From: Amycolatopsis tucumanensis
GTDB taxonomy: Bacteria > Actinomycetota > Actinomycetes > Mycobacteriales > Pseudonocardiaceae
Direction: 5' to 3'
Length of the DNA stretch: 64,000 nt
Assembly (NCBI RefSeq): GCF_021654135.1
Contig: NZ_JAKGSD010000001.1
Location: 310,001-374,000 of the forward strand
Notes under the pieces: model-generated
Database searches by the model: none
Told to the model about the DNA's origin: nothing
The model's input: the letters and a program-made list of their open reading frames with translations, nothing else
Shown here: positions 57,400-64,000 of the stretch, in pieces
Layout of the letters: each line of letters opens with the position of its first letter
How positions within the stretch are numbered: the first letter of the stretch is position 1
Program-made: the position numbers and the translations under genes

Positions 57400-58246
57400 C
57401 CGTCACCACCCGCAGCGCCTCCGTCTCCAGCACCGCCTCGACCCCGAGCGGCACCGTCAGCGACCCCTCGACGTGCCCGAACGGCACCCCGGCCAGCACC
57501 GGCACCCCCAGCGGCGCCAGCCGGTCCAGCATCAGCGCCCGCACCTGCCCGGGGCCGCCGCACTGGGTCCACGTGCCGAGCACGATCCCGGCGACGCCCG
57601 CGAACCAGCCGGAGCGCAGCAGCTGCGTGAGCATCCGGTCCAGCCGGTAGACCGGCTCCGTCACGTCCTCCAGCACCACGATCGCGTCCCGCGCGCCGCC
57701 CTGCTCGGGCGTGCCGACGCTGGAGGCGAGCAGGCTCAGGTTCCCTCCGGTCAACCGGCCCCGCGCGGCGCCCGCCACCAGCGCCTCGGTTCCGGGCAGC
57801 GTCACCGGTCCCGGCTCGAACAACGCGCGGCGCAACCCCGCACCGCCGGCGTCGTCCCAGTAGTCACCGGCGGGCATCGGTGAGAACAGCGTCGGCAGGC
57901 CCAGGTGCTGGTGGATCGCCGCGTGCAGCGCCGTCACATCGCTCGAACCCGCGAACACCTTCGCGCCAGCACCGCGCAGCGCAGGCCAGTCCAGCAGGTC
58001 CAGCATCCGCTGCGTGCCGTAGCCGCCGCGCGCGGCGAGCACCGCGTCCACCTCCGGGTCCAGCCACGCCTCGGTGAACAGCTCCGCCCGGGCCGCGTCG
58101 GTGTCGGCCAGGTAGGAGGCGTGCCGCGAACCCGGCTTGACGAGGTTGCGCACCCGCAGCCCCCACGAGCCGAGCACGGAAAGCGCCCGCTCCAGCCGTT
58201 CCGGGGCGACCGGCCCGGCGGGCGCGACGAGGGCGACGGTCTTCAC
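57389..58246 (-). CDS. LD-carboxypeptidase, S66 family
   Basis: The 285-aa product starts at GTG 58246, overlapping the S9 gene stop (GTGA). VALVAPAGPV opens the S66 fold; AARGGYGTQRMLDLLDW and FAGSSDVTALHAAI contain the nucleophile Ser region (GSSD), and the later Glu/His appear in LEDVTEPVYRLDRML and FGHVEGSLTVPLG. The family trims the terminal D-Ala of tetrapeptides in peptidoglycan recycling. Confidence 0.92.
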   Translation of the reverse strand: MKTVALVAPAGPVAPERLERALSVLGSWGLRVRNLVKPGSRHASYLADTDAARAELFTEAWLDPEVDAVLAARGGYGTQRMLDLLDWPALRGAGAKVFAGSSDVTALHAAIHQHLGLPTLFSPMPAGDYWDDAGGAGLRRALFEPGPVTLPGTEALVAGAARGRLTGGNLSLLASSVGTPEQGGARDAIVVLEDVTEPVYRLDRMLTQLLRSGWFAGVAGIVLGTWTQCGGPGQVRALMLDRLAPLGVPVLAGVPFGHVEGSLTVPLGVEAVLETEALRVVTGAA

Positions 58247-60165
58247 GAGCGCAGCTCCAGCTTCGGCACCCCGGGCGTGGCGAACCCGAACACCTGCCCG
58301 TAGAACGACAGCTCGGCCTCCAGCGCGGCGATCATGGTCTCGGCGCGCCGGAACCCGTGCTGCTCGCCCTCGAAGGTCAGGTAGGCGTGCGGGATGCTGC
58401 TGCCGGACAACGCGGCGACGAACCGGTCGGCCTGCTCGGGCGGGCAGATCTGGTCGTCGAGCCCCTGCAGGAGCAGCACCGGCCCGGCCAGCCGTCCGGC
58501 GTGCCGCAACGGCGACCGCTCCACGTAGCGCTCGCGCGTCTCCGGCAGCGGCCCGACGAGCCCGAGCACGTACTGGGACTCGAAGTCGTGGGTCTCGCCG
58601 CCGTCGCCGGTCCACTCGGCCAGGTCCAGGATCGGGTACTTGATCGTCGCCGCGCGGTAGGTGGTCACGCTCGTCATGGACGCCGCCGAGGTGTAGCCGC
58701 CCGCGCTGCCGCCGCGGATCGCCAGCCGCGCCGGGTCGGCGGTGCCCTCGGCCGCGAGCGCTTCGGCGACGGCGGCGCAGTCCCGCACGTCGACCACGCC
58801 CCACTGTTCCCGCAGCCGTTCCCGGTAGGCGCGCCCGTAGCCGACCGAGCCGCCGTAGTTGACCGCGACGATCCCGATGCCGCGGCTGGTGAAGTAGGCG
58901 AAGTCCAGGTCGAGGTCGCCGGACACGCGCCCGGTGGGGCCGCCGTGGACGTGCACCAGGTAGGGCGGGCGCTCGCCCTCGGGCCCCGTGAAGCCGGGAT
59001 TGGTCGGCGGGTAGACGTAGGCCGGGATCGGCACGCCGTCCGGACCGGGGAACACCCGCTCCCGCGGCACCGGCAGGTACTCGGGCGGCGGCAGCGGGTG
59101 CGCGGGCGGGGTCAGCTCGGTCACCGCGCCGCTGCCGAGGTCGACGTGCACGACGGCGCTCTCGTGGCGCGGTCCGGCGGCGATGCCCGCGACCCCGGTG
59201 CCGTGCCGCGCCAGGGTCGCCGCCCAGCTCGTCAGGTGCTCCGCGACCGGCGTGACCGTTCCGCTGTGCTCGTCGAGCACGGCCAGGCGGCCGGAGTCGA
59301 GCACGGCGTGCCTGCCGCCGCCCAGCGGCACGAACCAGTTCGACCCGATCTTCCACAGCGGCCCGCCCAGCTCCCGCTCTCCCGGTACGAGCGCCGTGGC
59401 CGTCCCGTCGAGCCCGATCCGGTGCAGGTTCCACCAGCCGTCCGGGTCCATCAGCGCCAGCAGCGTGCCGTCCCCGGCCCACTCCACCTGGCAGACCGAC
59501 ACCCCGGGCCCGCCGGCGAGCACCCGGTGCGGGCCGAACCCGCCGGGCCGCACCTCGGCCACGCACAGCTCGGTGGAGTCCCACGGCATGTCCGGGTGCT
59601 CCCACCCCAGCCACACCGCGTGGCGGCCGTCCGGCGACAGTTGCGGCGCGGTCAGGAAGTGGTGGGTCGCCGCCAGCGGCACCACTTCGCCGCCGGTGAT
59701 CGACACCAGGTCGCGCCGGATGTCGGTGCGCCGCGGCCCGGTGCTCGTCTCGCGCACCGCCCACACCGCGCCGTCCGGACCGGGCCGGAGGTCGCCGTAC
59801 CGGACGCCCTGCGGCACGTGCGGCTCCGGTGTGACCGGAACCACCTCGCCGCCGTCCAGGTCGCGCGCGTACACCCGCTGGTCGTCCCAGTGGGTGAAGA
59901 ACAGGGTCCGGCCGATCACCAGCCACGGCCGTCCGCCGTACTCGTGCACCCGGTTCCGGGCGTTCCACGGCGGCGGCAGCATCTCCTCCGCACCGTCCTG
60001 ACCAGCGCGGACGAGCGTCAGCCTGCCGCCCTCGGCCGGCCGGGCCTCGGCCCACCAGACGGCGTCGCCGACGACGTCGAGCCACTGCGCGCCACCGCCC
60101 GCGGCGGCGACGTCGGCGGCGGAGATGGGGGAGGTCCAGGTGCCGTACGGCGCGGTTTCAGCCAC
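58243..60165 (-). CDS. S9 family prolyl oligopeptidase-like serine peptidase
   Basis: The 640-aa product starts at GTG 60165. The N-terminal half is a beta-propeller; the C-terminal alpha/beta-hydrolase domain has Ser487 in RGGSAGGYTS, Asp near 570 in LQGLDDQICPPEQ and His near 603 in EGEQHGFRRAE. There is no signal peptide. It cleaves short peptides in the cytoplasm. It forms a coupled operon with the LD-carboxypeptidase and PPOX genes. Confidence 0.93.
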   Translation of the reverse strand: MAETAPYGTWTSPISAADVAAAGGGAQWLDVVGDAVWWAEARPAEGGRLTLVRAGQDGAEEMLPPPWNARNRVHEYGGRPWLVIGRTLFFTHWDDQRVYARDLDGGEVVPVTPEPHVPQGVRYGDLRPGPDGAVWAVRETSTGPRRTDIRRDLVSITGGEVVPLAATHHFLTAPQLSPDGRHAVWLGWEHPDMPWDSTELCVAEVRPGGFGPHRVLAGGPGVSVCQVEWAGDGTLLALMDPDGWWNLHRIGLDGTATALVPGERELGGPLWKIGSNWFVPLGGGRHAVLDSGRLAVLDEHSGTVTPVAEHLTSWAATLARHGTGVAGIAAGPRHESAVVHVDLGSGAVTELTPPAHPLPPPEYLPVPRERVFPGPDGVPIPAYVYPPTNPGFTGPEGERPPYLVHVHGGPTGRVSGDLDLDFAYFTSRGIGIVAVNYGGSVGYGRAYRERLREQWGVVDVRDCAAVAEALAAEGTADPARLAIRGGSAGGYTSAASMTSVTTYRAATIKYPILDLAEWTGDGGETHDFESQYVLGLVGPLPETRERYVERSPLRHAGRLAGPVLLLQGLDDQICPPEQADRFVAALSGSSIPHAYLTFEGEQHGFRRAETMIAALEAELSFYGQVFGFATPGVPKLELRS

Positions 60166-60171
60166 CGCCGC

Positions 60172-60231
60172 ACTCTAACTAAGATGCAAGCGGGGGCGGC
60201 GGATGCCGATCATGAAACGGTGGCATAGGGT
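60172..60231. promoter_or_regulatory. Divergent promoter pair of the S9 peptidase and DUF3090 genes
   Basis: On the minus strand TAGAGT (60172-60177) ends 6 bp before GTG 60165. On the plus strand TAGGGT (60226-60231) ends 10 bp before ATG 60242. Neither gene has a good SD, so both are probably leaderless or nearly so. Confidence 0.5.
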
Positions 60232-60241
60232 CGGGGGTGCC

Positions 60242-60820
60242 ATGGCTCGTGTAATCCACGTCTTCCGCCAGCCCGACCGGTTCGTCGCAGGGACCGTCGG
60301 GGAACCGGGCGACCGCACTTTCTACCTGCAGGCCACCGAGGACGTCCGCACGGTGAGCGTGACGATCGAGAAGCAGCAGGTGCAGGTGCTCGCCGAGCGC
60401 CTGTCGTCGCTGCTGGAGGAGATCGTCGCGCGGTTCGGCGCCGAGGTGCCCGAGACCGTGCCCGACGACCTCGTCGACGTGGACCCGCTCGAGGTCCCGG
60501 TCGAGGAGGAGTTCCGGGTCGGCACGATGGGCCTGGGCTGGGACGCGGAGACCAGTGCGGTCGTGATCGAGCTGCTCGCGATGACCGAGGGCGAGGTCGA
60601 CGAGACCGTCGTGCTCGACGACACCGAGGAGGGCCCGGACGCGGTGCGCGTGTTCCTCAGCCCCGCCGCGGCGCGGGCGTTCGCCGAGCGCGCCGACCGG
60701 GTCGTGCGCGCCGGGCGGAAGCCGTGCCCGCTGTGCGGCGAGCCGCTGGACCCGGAGGGCCACATCTGCCCGCGGCAGAACGGCTACCGGCGCAACACCG
60801 ACCTGGCCGACGAGAGCTAG
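60242..60820 (+). CDS. DUF3090 family protein
   Basis: The 192-aa product begins MARVIHVFRQPDRFVAGTVGEPGDRTFYLQA, diagnostic of the actinobacterial DUF3090 family, and ends with a zinc-ribbon-like CPLCGEPLDPEGHICPRQNG. The function is unknown. In other actinobacteria it follows uppP and the MSMEG_4193-type phosphatase, here 35 kb away, and precedes the SCO1664-family gene. Confidence 0.93.
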   Translation: MARVIHVFRQPDRFVAGTVGEPGDRTFYLQATEDVRTVSVTIEKQQVQVLAERLSSLLEEIVARFGAEVPETVPDDLVDVDPLEVPVEEEFRVGTMGLGWDAETSAVVIELLAMTEGEVDETVVLDDTEEGPDAVRVFLSPAAARAFAERADRVVRAGRKPCPLCGEPLDPEGHICPRQNGYRRNTDLADES

Positions 60821-60822
60821 AC

Positions 60823-61626
60823 GTGGCCCCACCGGTCGGTCCAGCCGATCCGCAAGCCAGGGAGTTGCTCACGCGCGGCCGCCTGACCGTGGAAGGCCGC
60901 CTGGTCGACGCCTCCAACGTCACGCTGTTCTGCTCGGTCGAGCTGAACGGGCTCTCCGCGCAGGCGGTGTACAAGCCGGTGTCCGGCGAGCGGCCGCTGT
61001 GGGACTTCCCGGACGGCACGCTCGCCGGCCGCGAGGTCGCCACCGCCCTGCTGTCCGAGGCCGCCGGCCTGGGCCGGGTGCCGCCGACGGTGCTGCGGGA
61101 CGGCCCGTTCGGCGAGGGCATGGTGCAGCTGTGGGTGGAGACCGGCGACGAGGAGCTGATCGACGTCCGGTCCCCGAAGGACGTGCCGGACGACTGGCGC
61201 ATCGTGCTGCACGCCCACGACCGGGCCGGTGAGCCCGCGGTGCTCGCGCACGCCGACCACCCGGGCATGCGGGACCTGGCGGTGCTGGACATCATCGCCA
61301 ACAACACCGACCGCAAGGGCGGGCACGTGCTGGTCGGCACGGACGGCACGGTGTACGGCGTCGACCACGGCATCTGCCTGCACGCCGAGCCGAAGCTGCG
61401 CACGGTGCTGTGGGGCTGGGTGGGTGACCCGCTGCCCGCCGAGACGCTGGAGAAGCTGCGCGCGCTGCCGGAGAAGATCCGCGGCGACCTGGGCGAGCAG
61501 CTCGCGCCGCACCTGACGAAGCTGGAGATCAGCGCCATCGCCGAACGCGCGGAGATGCTCGTGGCGACGGGCGTGTTCCCCGAACCCGGCGACGACTGGC
61601 GCGCCATCCCCTGGCCGCTGTTCTGA
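60823..61626 (+). CDS. SCO1664 family protein, atypical PI3/4-kinase-like fold
   Basis: The 267-aa product starts at GTG 60823, 2 bp after the DUF3090 stop. AQAVYKPVSGERPLWDFPDG resembles a phosphate-loop/Lys region, and LDIIANNTDRKGGHVL plus YGVDHGICLH give the catalytic-loop (D..N) and DxH-like metal motifs of PI3/4K and HipA-like kinases. The substrate is unknown. It pairs with DUF3090 in most actinobacteria. Confidence 0.9.
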   Translation: MAPPVGPADPQARELLTRGRLTVEGRLVDASNVTLFCSVELNGLSAQAVYKPVSGERPLWDFPDGTLAGREVATALLSEAAGLGRVPPTVLRDGPFGEGMVQLWVETGDEELIDVRSPKDVPDDWRIVLHAHDRAGEPAVLAHADHPGMRDLAVLDIIANNTDRKGGHVLVGTDGTVYGVDHGICLHAEPKLRTVLWGWVGDPLPAETLEKLRALPEKIRGDLGEQLAPHLTKLEISAIAERAEMLVATGVFPEPGDDWRAIPWPLF

Positions 61627-61630
61627 TCCC

Positions 61631-61918
61631 ATGACGTGGCTCGACGTGCGCCGGCCGGAGGCCGCCGGCCGCTGGCCGTGCCCGTGTTGCGGCTACCTGA
61701 CCCTCCGGGAACGCGGCGTGTTCGAGATTTGCCCGGTGTGTTTCTGGGAGGACGACGGCCAGGACGTGCACGACGCCGACGAGGTGCGGGGCGGGCCGAA
61801 CGGCCGTCTGAGCCTGACGCGGGCCCGCCGCGACTTCGGAACGTTCGGCGCCGTATCAGAGACGGCACTCGGCCACGTGCGCCCGCCGCGCGATGAGGAA
61901 CATCCCCTCAAGCGCTGA
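61631..61918 (+). CDS. CPCC family cysteine-rich protein
   Basis: The 95-aa product starts at ATG 61631, 4 bp after the SCO1664-family stop. WPCPCCGYLTL and FEICPVCFWEDDGQD give two CxxC zinc-binding pairs, the CPCC signature. The function is unknown. Confidence 0.88.
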   Translation: MTWLDVRRPEAAGRWPCPCCGYLTLRERGVFEICPVCFWEDDGQDVHDADEVRGGPNGRLSLTRARRDFGTFGAVSETALGHVRPPRDEEHPLKR

Positions 61919-61919
61919 T

Positions 61920-61934
61920 CCACCAATCCGGTGG
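61920..61934 (+). terminator. Short CCACC/GGTGG hairpin after the CPCC gene
   Basis: A 5-bp stem with a 5-nt loop begins one base after the stop codon. It is weak. Downstream, GGAAC (61958-61962) followed after 16 bp by CCGTG is a possible ECF-type promoter for the next gene. Confidence 0.35.
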
Positions 61935-62045
61935 CCCCGCTCACCCGAACTCGTGACGGAACGGGGCGTGAGCTTTCGCCGTGCCCCGTGTCTGGCCTAG
62001 TGAATCGGGTGCGAATACGGGGAGGCTGCGCATGGGCGGGATGCG

Positions 62046-62609
62046 GTGACGGCCGGGACCGGCCTCGGCGAGGTCCTGGACGACGCGACGCTGGTCGCGC
62101 GGGCGCGGGATGGGGACGTGCGCGCCTACGAGCAGCTCGTGCGCCGCTACCAGGGCCCGATGTACCGGCTCGCGCTGCGCATGCTCGCCGCCGCCGGTGA
62201 CGCCGAGGACGTGGTGCAGGAGGTGTTCCTGACCGTGTGGCGCCGCCTGGAGCAGCTCCAGGACGACGGCGCCTTCGTCGGCTGGCTGTACCGGTCGACC
62301 ACGAACCGCTGCCTCAACGTGATCCGCGCCCGCCGCCCGGTCACCGACGTCGACCCGGACGACACCGAAACCCCGCGCGGCGACGCCCGGCCCGAGCGCG
62401 CCGCCGAGGTGAGCGCCCAGATGGCCGCCCTGACCACGGCGCTGGCCGGGCTGACCCCGGAACAGCGGGCCTGCTGGCTGCTGCGCGAGGTGCACGGCCG
62501 GTCCTACGAGGAGATCGCGGAGGCCGTGTCGGCCTCGCCCACCGCGGTCCGCGGGCGCATCGCGCGGGCCCGCGCGCAACTGGCGGAGGTGATGCGGCCA
62601 TGGCGCTAG
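62046..62609 (+). CDS. ECF family RNA polymerase sigma factor
   Basis: The 187-aa product starts at GTG 62046. Region 2 is YEQLVRRYQGPMYRLALRML...EDVVQEVFLTVWRRL, and region 4 is LTPEQRACWLLREVHGRSYEEIAEAVSASPTAVRGRIARAR. It heads an operon of a zinc-finger-like protein and Asp23 proteins, so it probably responds to envelope stress. The stop overlaps the next gene by 10 bp. Confidence 0.95.
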   Translation: MTAGTGLGEVLDDATLVARARDGDVRAYEQLVRRYQGPMYRLALRMLAAAGDAEDVVQEVFLTVWRRLEQLQDDGAFVGWLYRSTTNRCLNVIRARRPVTDVDPDDTETPRGDARPERAAEVSAQMAALTTALAGLTPEQRACWLLREVHGRSYEEIAEAVSASPTAVRGRIARARAQLAEVMRPWR

Positions 62610-63151
62610 ACCAGACCACCCACGACCTGCCGTGCGGCCGGGCGCTGGAGGACGTGTGGGACCGCCTCGACGCGGTCACCGAGCACGACCTGACCTGCCC
62701 GCACTGCGCGACCGCCCGCGGCAGCCTCCTCGCGCTGCGTGACGCGACCCGCGAGCTGGCGGCCGACGAGACCCAGCCCTCGCTGGACCTGACCGGCAGG
62801 ATCATGGCCGCGGTGCGCGCCGACGTGCGCCGCCACCGGGGCATGGTGCCGCTGTCCGCGCCGGAGCCCGGCACGCTCGAGGTGAGCGAGCAGGCGGTCG
62901 CGGCCGTGCTGCGGTTCACCGCCGACGAGACGGACGGCATCCGCGCCCGCCGCTGCCGGGTGATCACCGGCGGGATCGAGGACGGGCAGACCCTGATCGA
63001 GGCCGAACTGTCGGTGGCCGCCGCCTACCGCGACGACCTCGCCGAGGTGCTGGCACGCCTGCGGGACCGCCTCACCGCCGCCTGCTCGTCCGCGATCGGG
63101 GTCCGGCTGGTGCGGCTGGACCTGACGGTCGACGACCTCTACGACCGCTGA
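62600..63151 (+). CDS. Zinc-finger anti-sigma-like and Asp23-type protein
   Basis: The 183-aa product starts at ATG 62600, inside the sigma gene end. The N-terminal C...HDLTCPHC pattern (about residues 12-38) resembles the zinc-binding anti-sigma domain. The C-terminal half (VSEQAVAAVLRFTADETDGIRARRCRV, SVAAAYRDDLAEVLARLRDRL) resembles Asp23/Gls24. It has no membrane helix, so it would be a soluble anti-sigma. The direct link to the sigma gene supports that role. Confidence 0.78.
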   Translation: MALDQTTHDLPCGRALEDVWDRLDAVTEHDLTCPHCATARGSLLALRDATRELAADETQPSLDLTGRIMAAVRADVRRHRGMVPLSAPEPGTLEVSEQAVAAVLRFTADETDGIRARRCRVITGGIEDGQTLIEAELSVAAAYRDDLAEVLARLRDRLTAACSSAIGVRLVRLDLTVDDLYDR

Positions 63152-63161
63152 GGGGGGGGGG
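63152..63161 (+). repeat. G10 homopolymer at the ribosome-binding site of the Asp23 gene
   Basis: Ten consecutive G residues follow the stop codon of the preceding gene directly and sit 5 bp upstream of GTG 63167, replacing a normal SD. Slippage here would alter translation efficiency without shifting a coding frame. Confidence 0.75.
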
Positions 63162-63166
63162 AACCG

Positions 63167-63520
63167 GTGCACGTCGAGTGGCACGTCGAGGACGCCGTGG
63201 TGGCGTCGGTGGCCGCGCACGCCGCCAGAGCGGTGCCGGGTGTGGCCCGGCTCGAACCGGGGATGGCCGGGCTGGTGCGCGGCTGGGGCCGGTCCCGGTG
63301 GCAGCAGGTCAAGGGGCTCACGCCGGCGCCCGCGGACGGTGTCGGCGTGCGGCGCGCGGGGGACGACGTGGAGGTGTGGGTGGGCATCGCCACCCGCGCC
63401 GGCACGCAGGCCGCCGCCGTCGCCAGGGCGGTGCAGCGCGAGGTGCGCGCCCGGCTGGTCCGGGACACCGGCGTCGAACCCGGCCGGGTGTCGGTGACCG
63501 TGCTGGACGTCGTCCGATGA
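63167..63520 (+). CDS. Asp23/Gls24 family envelope-stress protein
   Basis: The 117-aa product starts at GTG 63167. VEDAVVASVAAHAARAVPGVARLEPG and DDVEVWVGIATRAGTQAAAVARAVQREVRARLVRDTGVEPGRVSVTV match the Asp23 domain. The stop overlaps the next ATG (ATGA). Confidence 0.85.
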   Translation: MHVEWHVEDAVVASVAAHAARAVPGVARLEPGMAGLVRGWGRSRWQQVKGLTPAPADGVGVRRAGDDVEVWVGIATRAGTQAAAVARAVQREVRARLVRDTGVEPGRVSVTVLDVVR

Positions 63521-63813
63521 CCGCCCGCGCCGAGCACGTCGAGGCGATCCTGACCGCTTTGTCCGAAGTGGACGGGCTGCGCCCGGCCGCGCCCGCGGTG
63601 CGGCCGGTGGCGTCGTGGAACCCGGCCGCGCTGGCGGTCGACCTGACACCCGAGGTCGTGCGCGTGCGCCTGGTCGCCACCGCGCTGCCGCTGCCGCCAC
63701 GGCTGCGGCTGGCGGGGGACGCGGTCGCGAAGGCGCTGGTGGGAAGCGCTTACACGGAGGCGGTCATCCGGCTTGTGGTGACCGATGTGGACGGATCCGC
63801 GTTCGGCGCGTGA
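63517..63813 (+). CDS. Small hypothetical protein in the Asp23 operon
   Basis: The 98-aa product starts at ATG 63517. It is an alpha/beta protein (EHVEAILTALSEVDGLRPA, VVRVRLVATALPLPPRLRLAGDAV) that may itself be a diverged Asp23-like domain. It has no membrane segment. Its place between two Asp23 genes suggests participation in the same complex. Confidence 0.7.
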   Translation: MTARAEHVEAILTALSEVDGLRPAAPAVRPVASWNPAALAVDLTPEVVRVRLVATALPLPPRLRLAGDAVAKALVGSAYTEAVIRLVVTDVDGSAFGA

Positions 63814-63871
63814 GGTCCGCGCGCCTGCGGTGTCGAAGAAGTGGGAACACCAACCGGAAAGGGGAGAGAAG

Positions 63872-64000
63872 ATGAGCACCGGAACCGAGGAGAAGGCCAC
63901 CGCGGTGAGCAAGCCGGCGACGAGCTCGCTGGTGACCAGCCAGGGCACCACCACGATCGCGAGCACGGTGGTGCAGAAGATCGCCGGGCTGGCGGCGCGG
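63872..64000 (+). CDS. Asp23/Gls24 family protein, partial (runs off window)
   Basis: ATG 63872 follows GGGGAGAG. The visible 43 residues end SLVTSQGTTTIASTVVQKIAGLAAR, the conserved start of the Asp23 domain (G.T.IA..VV.KIAG.AA). The rest is outside the window. Confidence 0.85.
   Translation, partial: MSTGTEEKATAVSKPATSSLVTSQGTTTIASTVVQKIAGLAAR

Overview
The window is very GC-rich, densely coding DNA with many GTG starts and 1-11 bp gene overlaps. It looks like an actinomycete chromosome, most likely from the Pseudonocardiaceae (Amycolatopsis-like). That placement is an inference from gene content: an MptB-type mannosyltransferase, a DevS/DosS-like sensor, an Acg-like nitroreductase, DUF3090 and SCO1664-family proteins, and F420-type PPOX proteins. 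No rRNA, tRNA or CRISPR array was recognised.

Layout. 1-7.7 kb is a hypoxia/formate module: the N-terminal part of a haem-GAF sensor kinase (minus strand) diverges from an Acg-like nitroreductase across a 38-bp inverted repeat. A DUF6098 gene follows, then a three-gene formate dehydrogenase operon whose catalytic subunit reads through an in-frame TGA (selenocysteine) followed at once by a SECIS hairpin with a GGTCT loop. 7.6-15.2 kb holds a UlaG-like hydrolase, a globin fused to a coiled coil with tandem copies of its own 3' end downstream, a secreted GH3 glycosidase, a CaiB/Mcr-type CoA racemase and hypotheticals. 15.6-18.4 kb has small stress-type proteins (ChaB/Rho_N, an acidic protein, SDR) and an epimerase. 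18.3-23.7 kb contains an AadA-like nucleotidyltransferase divergent by 24 bp from an M20 peptidase, a YjbR-HhH fusion, small membrane and lipoprotein genes and an aldo/keto reductase.

23.8-33.6 kb starts with uppP and a MSMEG_4193-type phosphatase, followed by an M3 peptidase, two methyltransferases, an amidase, a MarR-MFS-DUF1330 operon and small oxidoreductase-like proteins. 33.7-44.8 kb has malate dehydrogenase, a FUSC membrane protein and two GH92 alpha-mannosidases (one secreted, one without a signal peptide) plus a TetR regulator with a multi-half-site operator. 44.8-46.4 kb is a HEAT-repeat protein paired with a MerR regulator that itself carries HEAT repeats, behind a classic MerR-type promoter. 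46.6-54.1 kb is a dipeptide module: M20 peptidase and DppA D-aminopeptidase divergent from a full Dpp-type ABC transporter with a membrane-anchored binding protein and a fused double ATPase. 54.2-60.2 kb has mptB, a decayed IS481-type element inserted at a CTAG that served as stop codon for two convergent genes, a lipoprotein, a PPOX enzyme, an LD-carboxypeptidase and an S9 peptidase. 60.2-61.9 kb has DUF3090, SCO1664-family and CPCC proteins, the usual partners of the uppP/phosphatase pair 35 kb upstream. 62.0-64.0 kb is an ECF sigma operon with zinc-finger anti-sigma-like and Asp23/Gls24 proteins, cut by the window end.

Shared themes are signalling to redox and envelope stress, peptidoglycan/peptide turnover (UppP, LD-carboxypeptidase, DppA, M20, Dpp, S9, M3) and mannan turnover or synthesis (GH92, MptB). 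At least eleven genes have a TAnnnT -10 element placed so that transcription should begin at or very near the start codon, so leaderless initiation appears common here.
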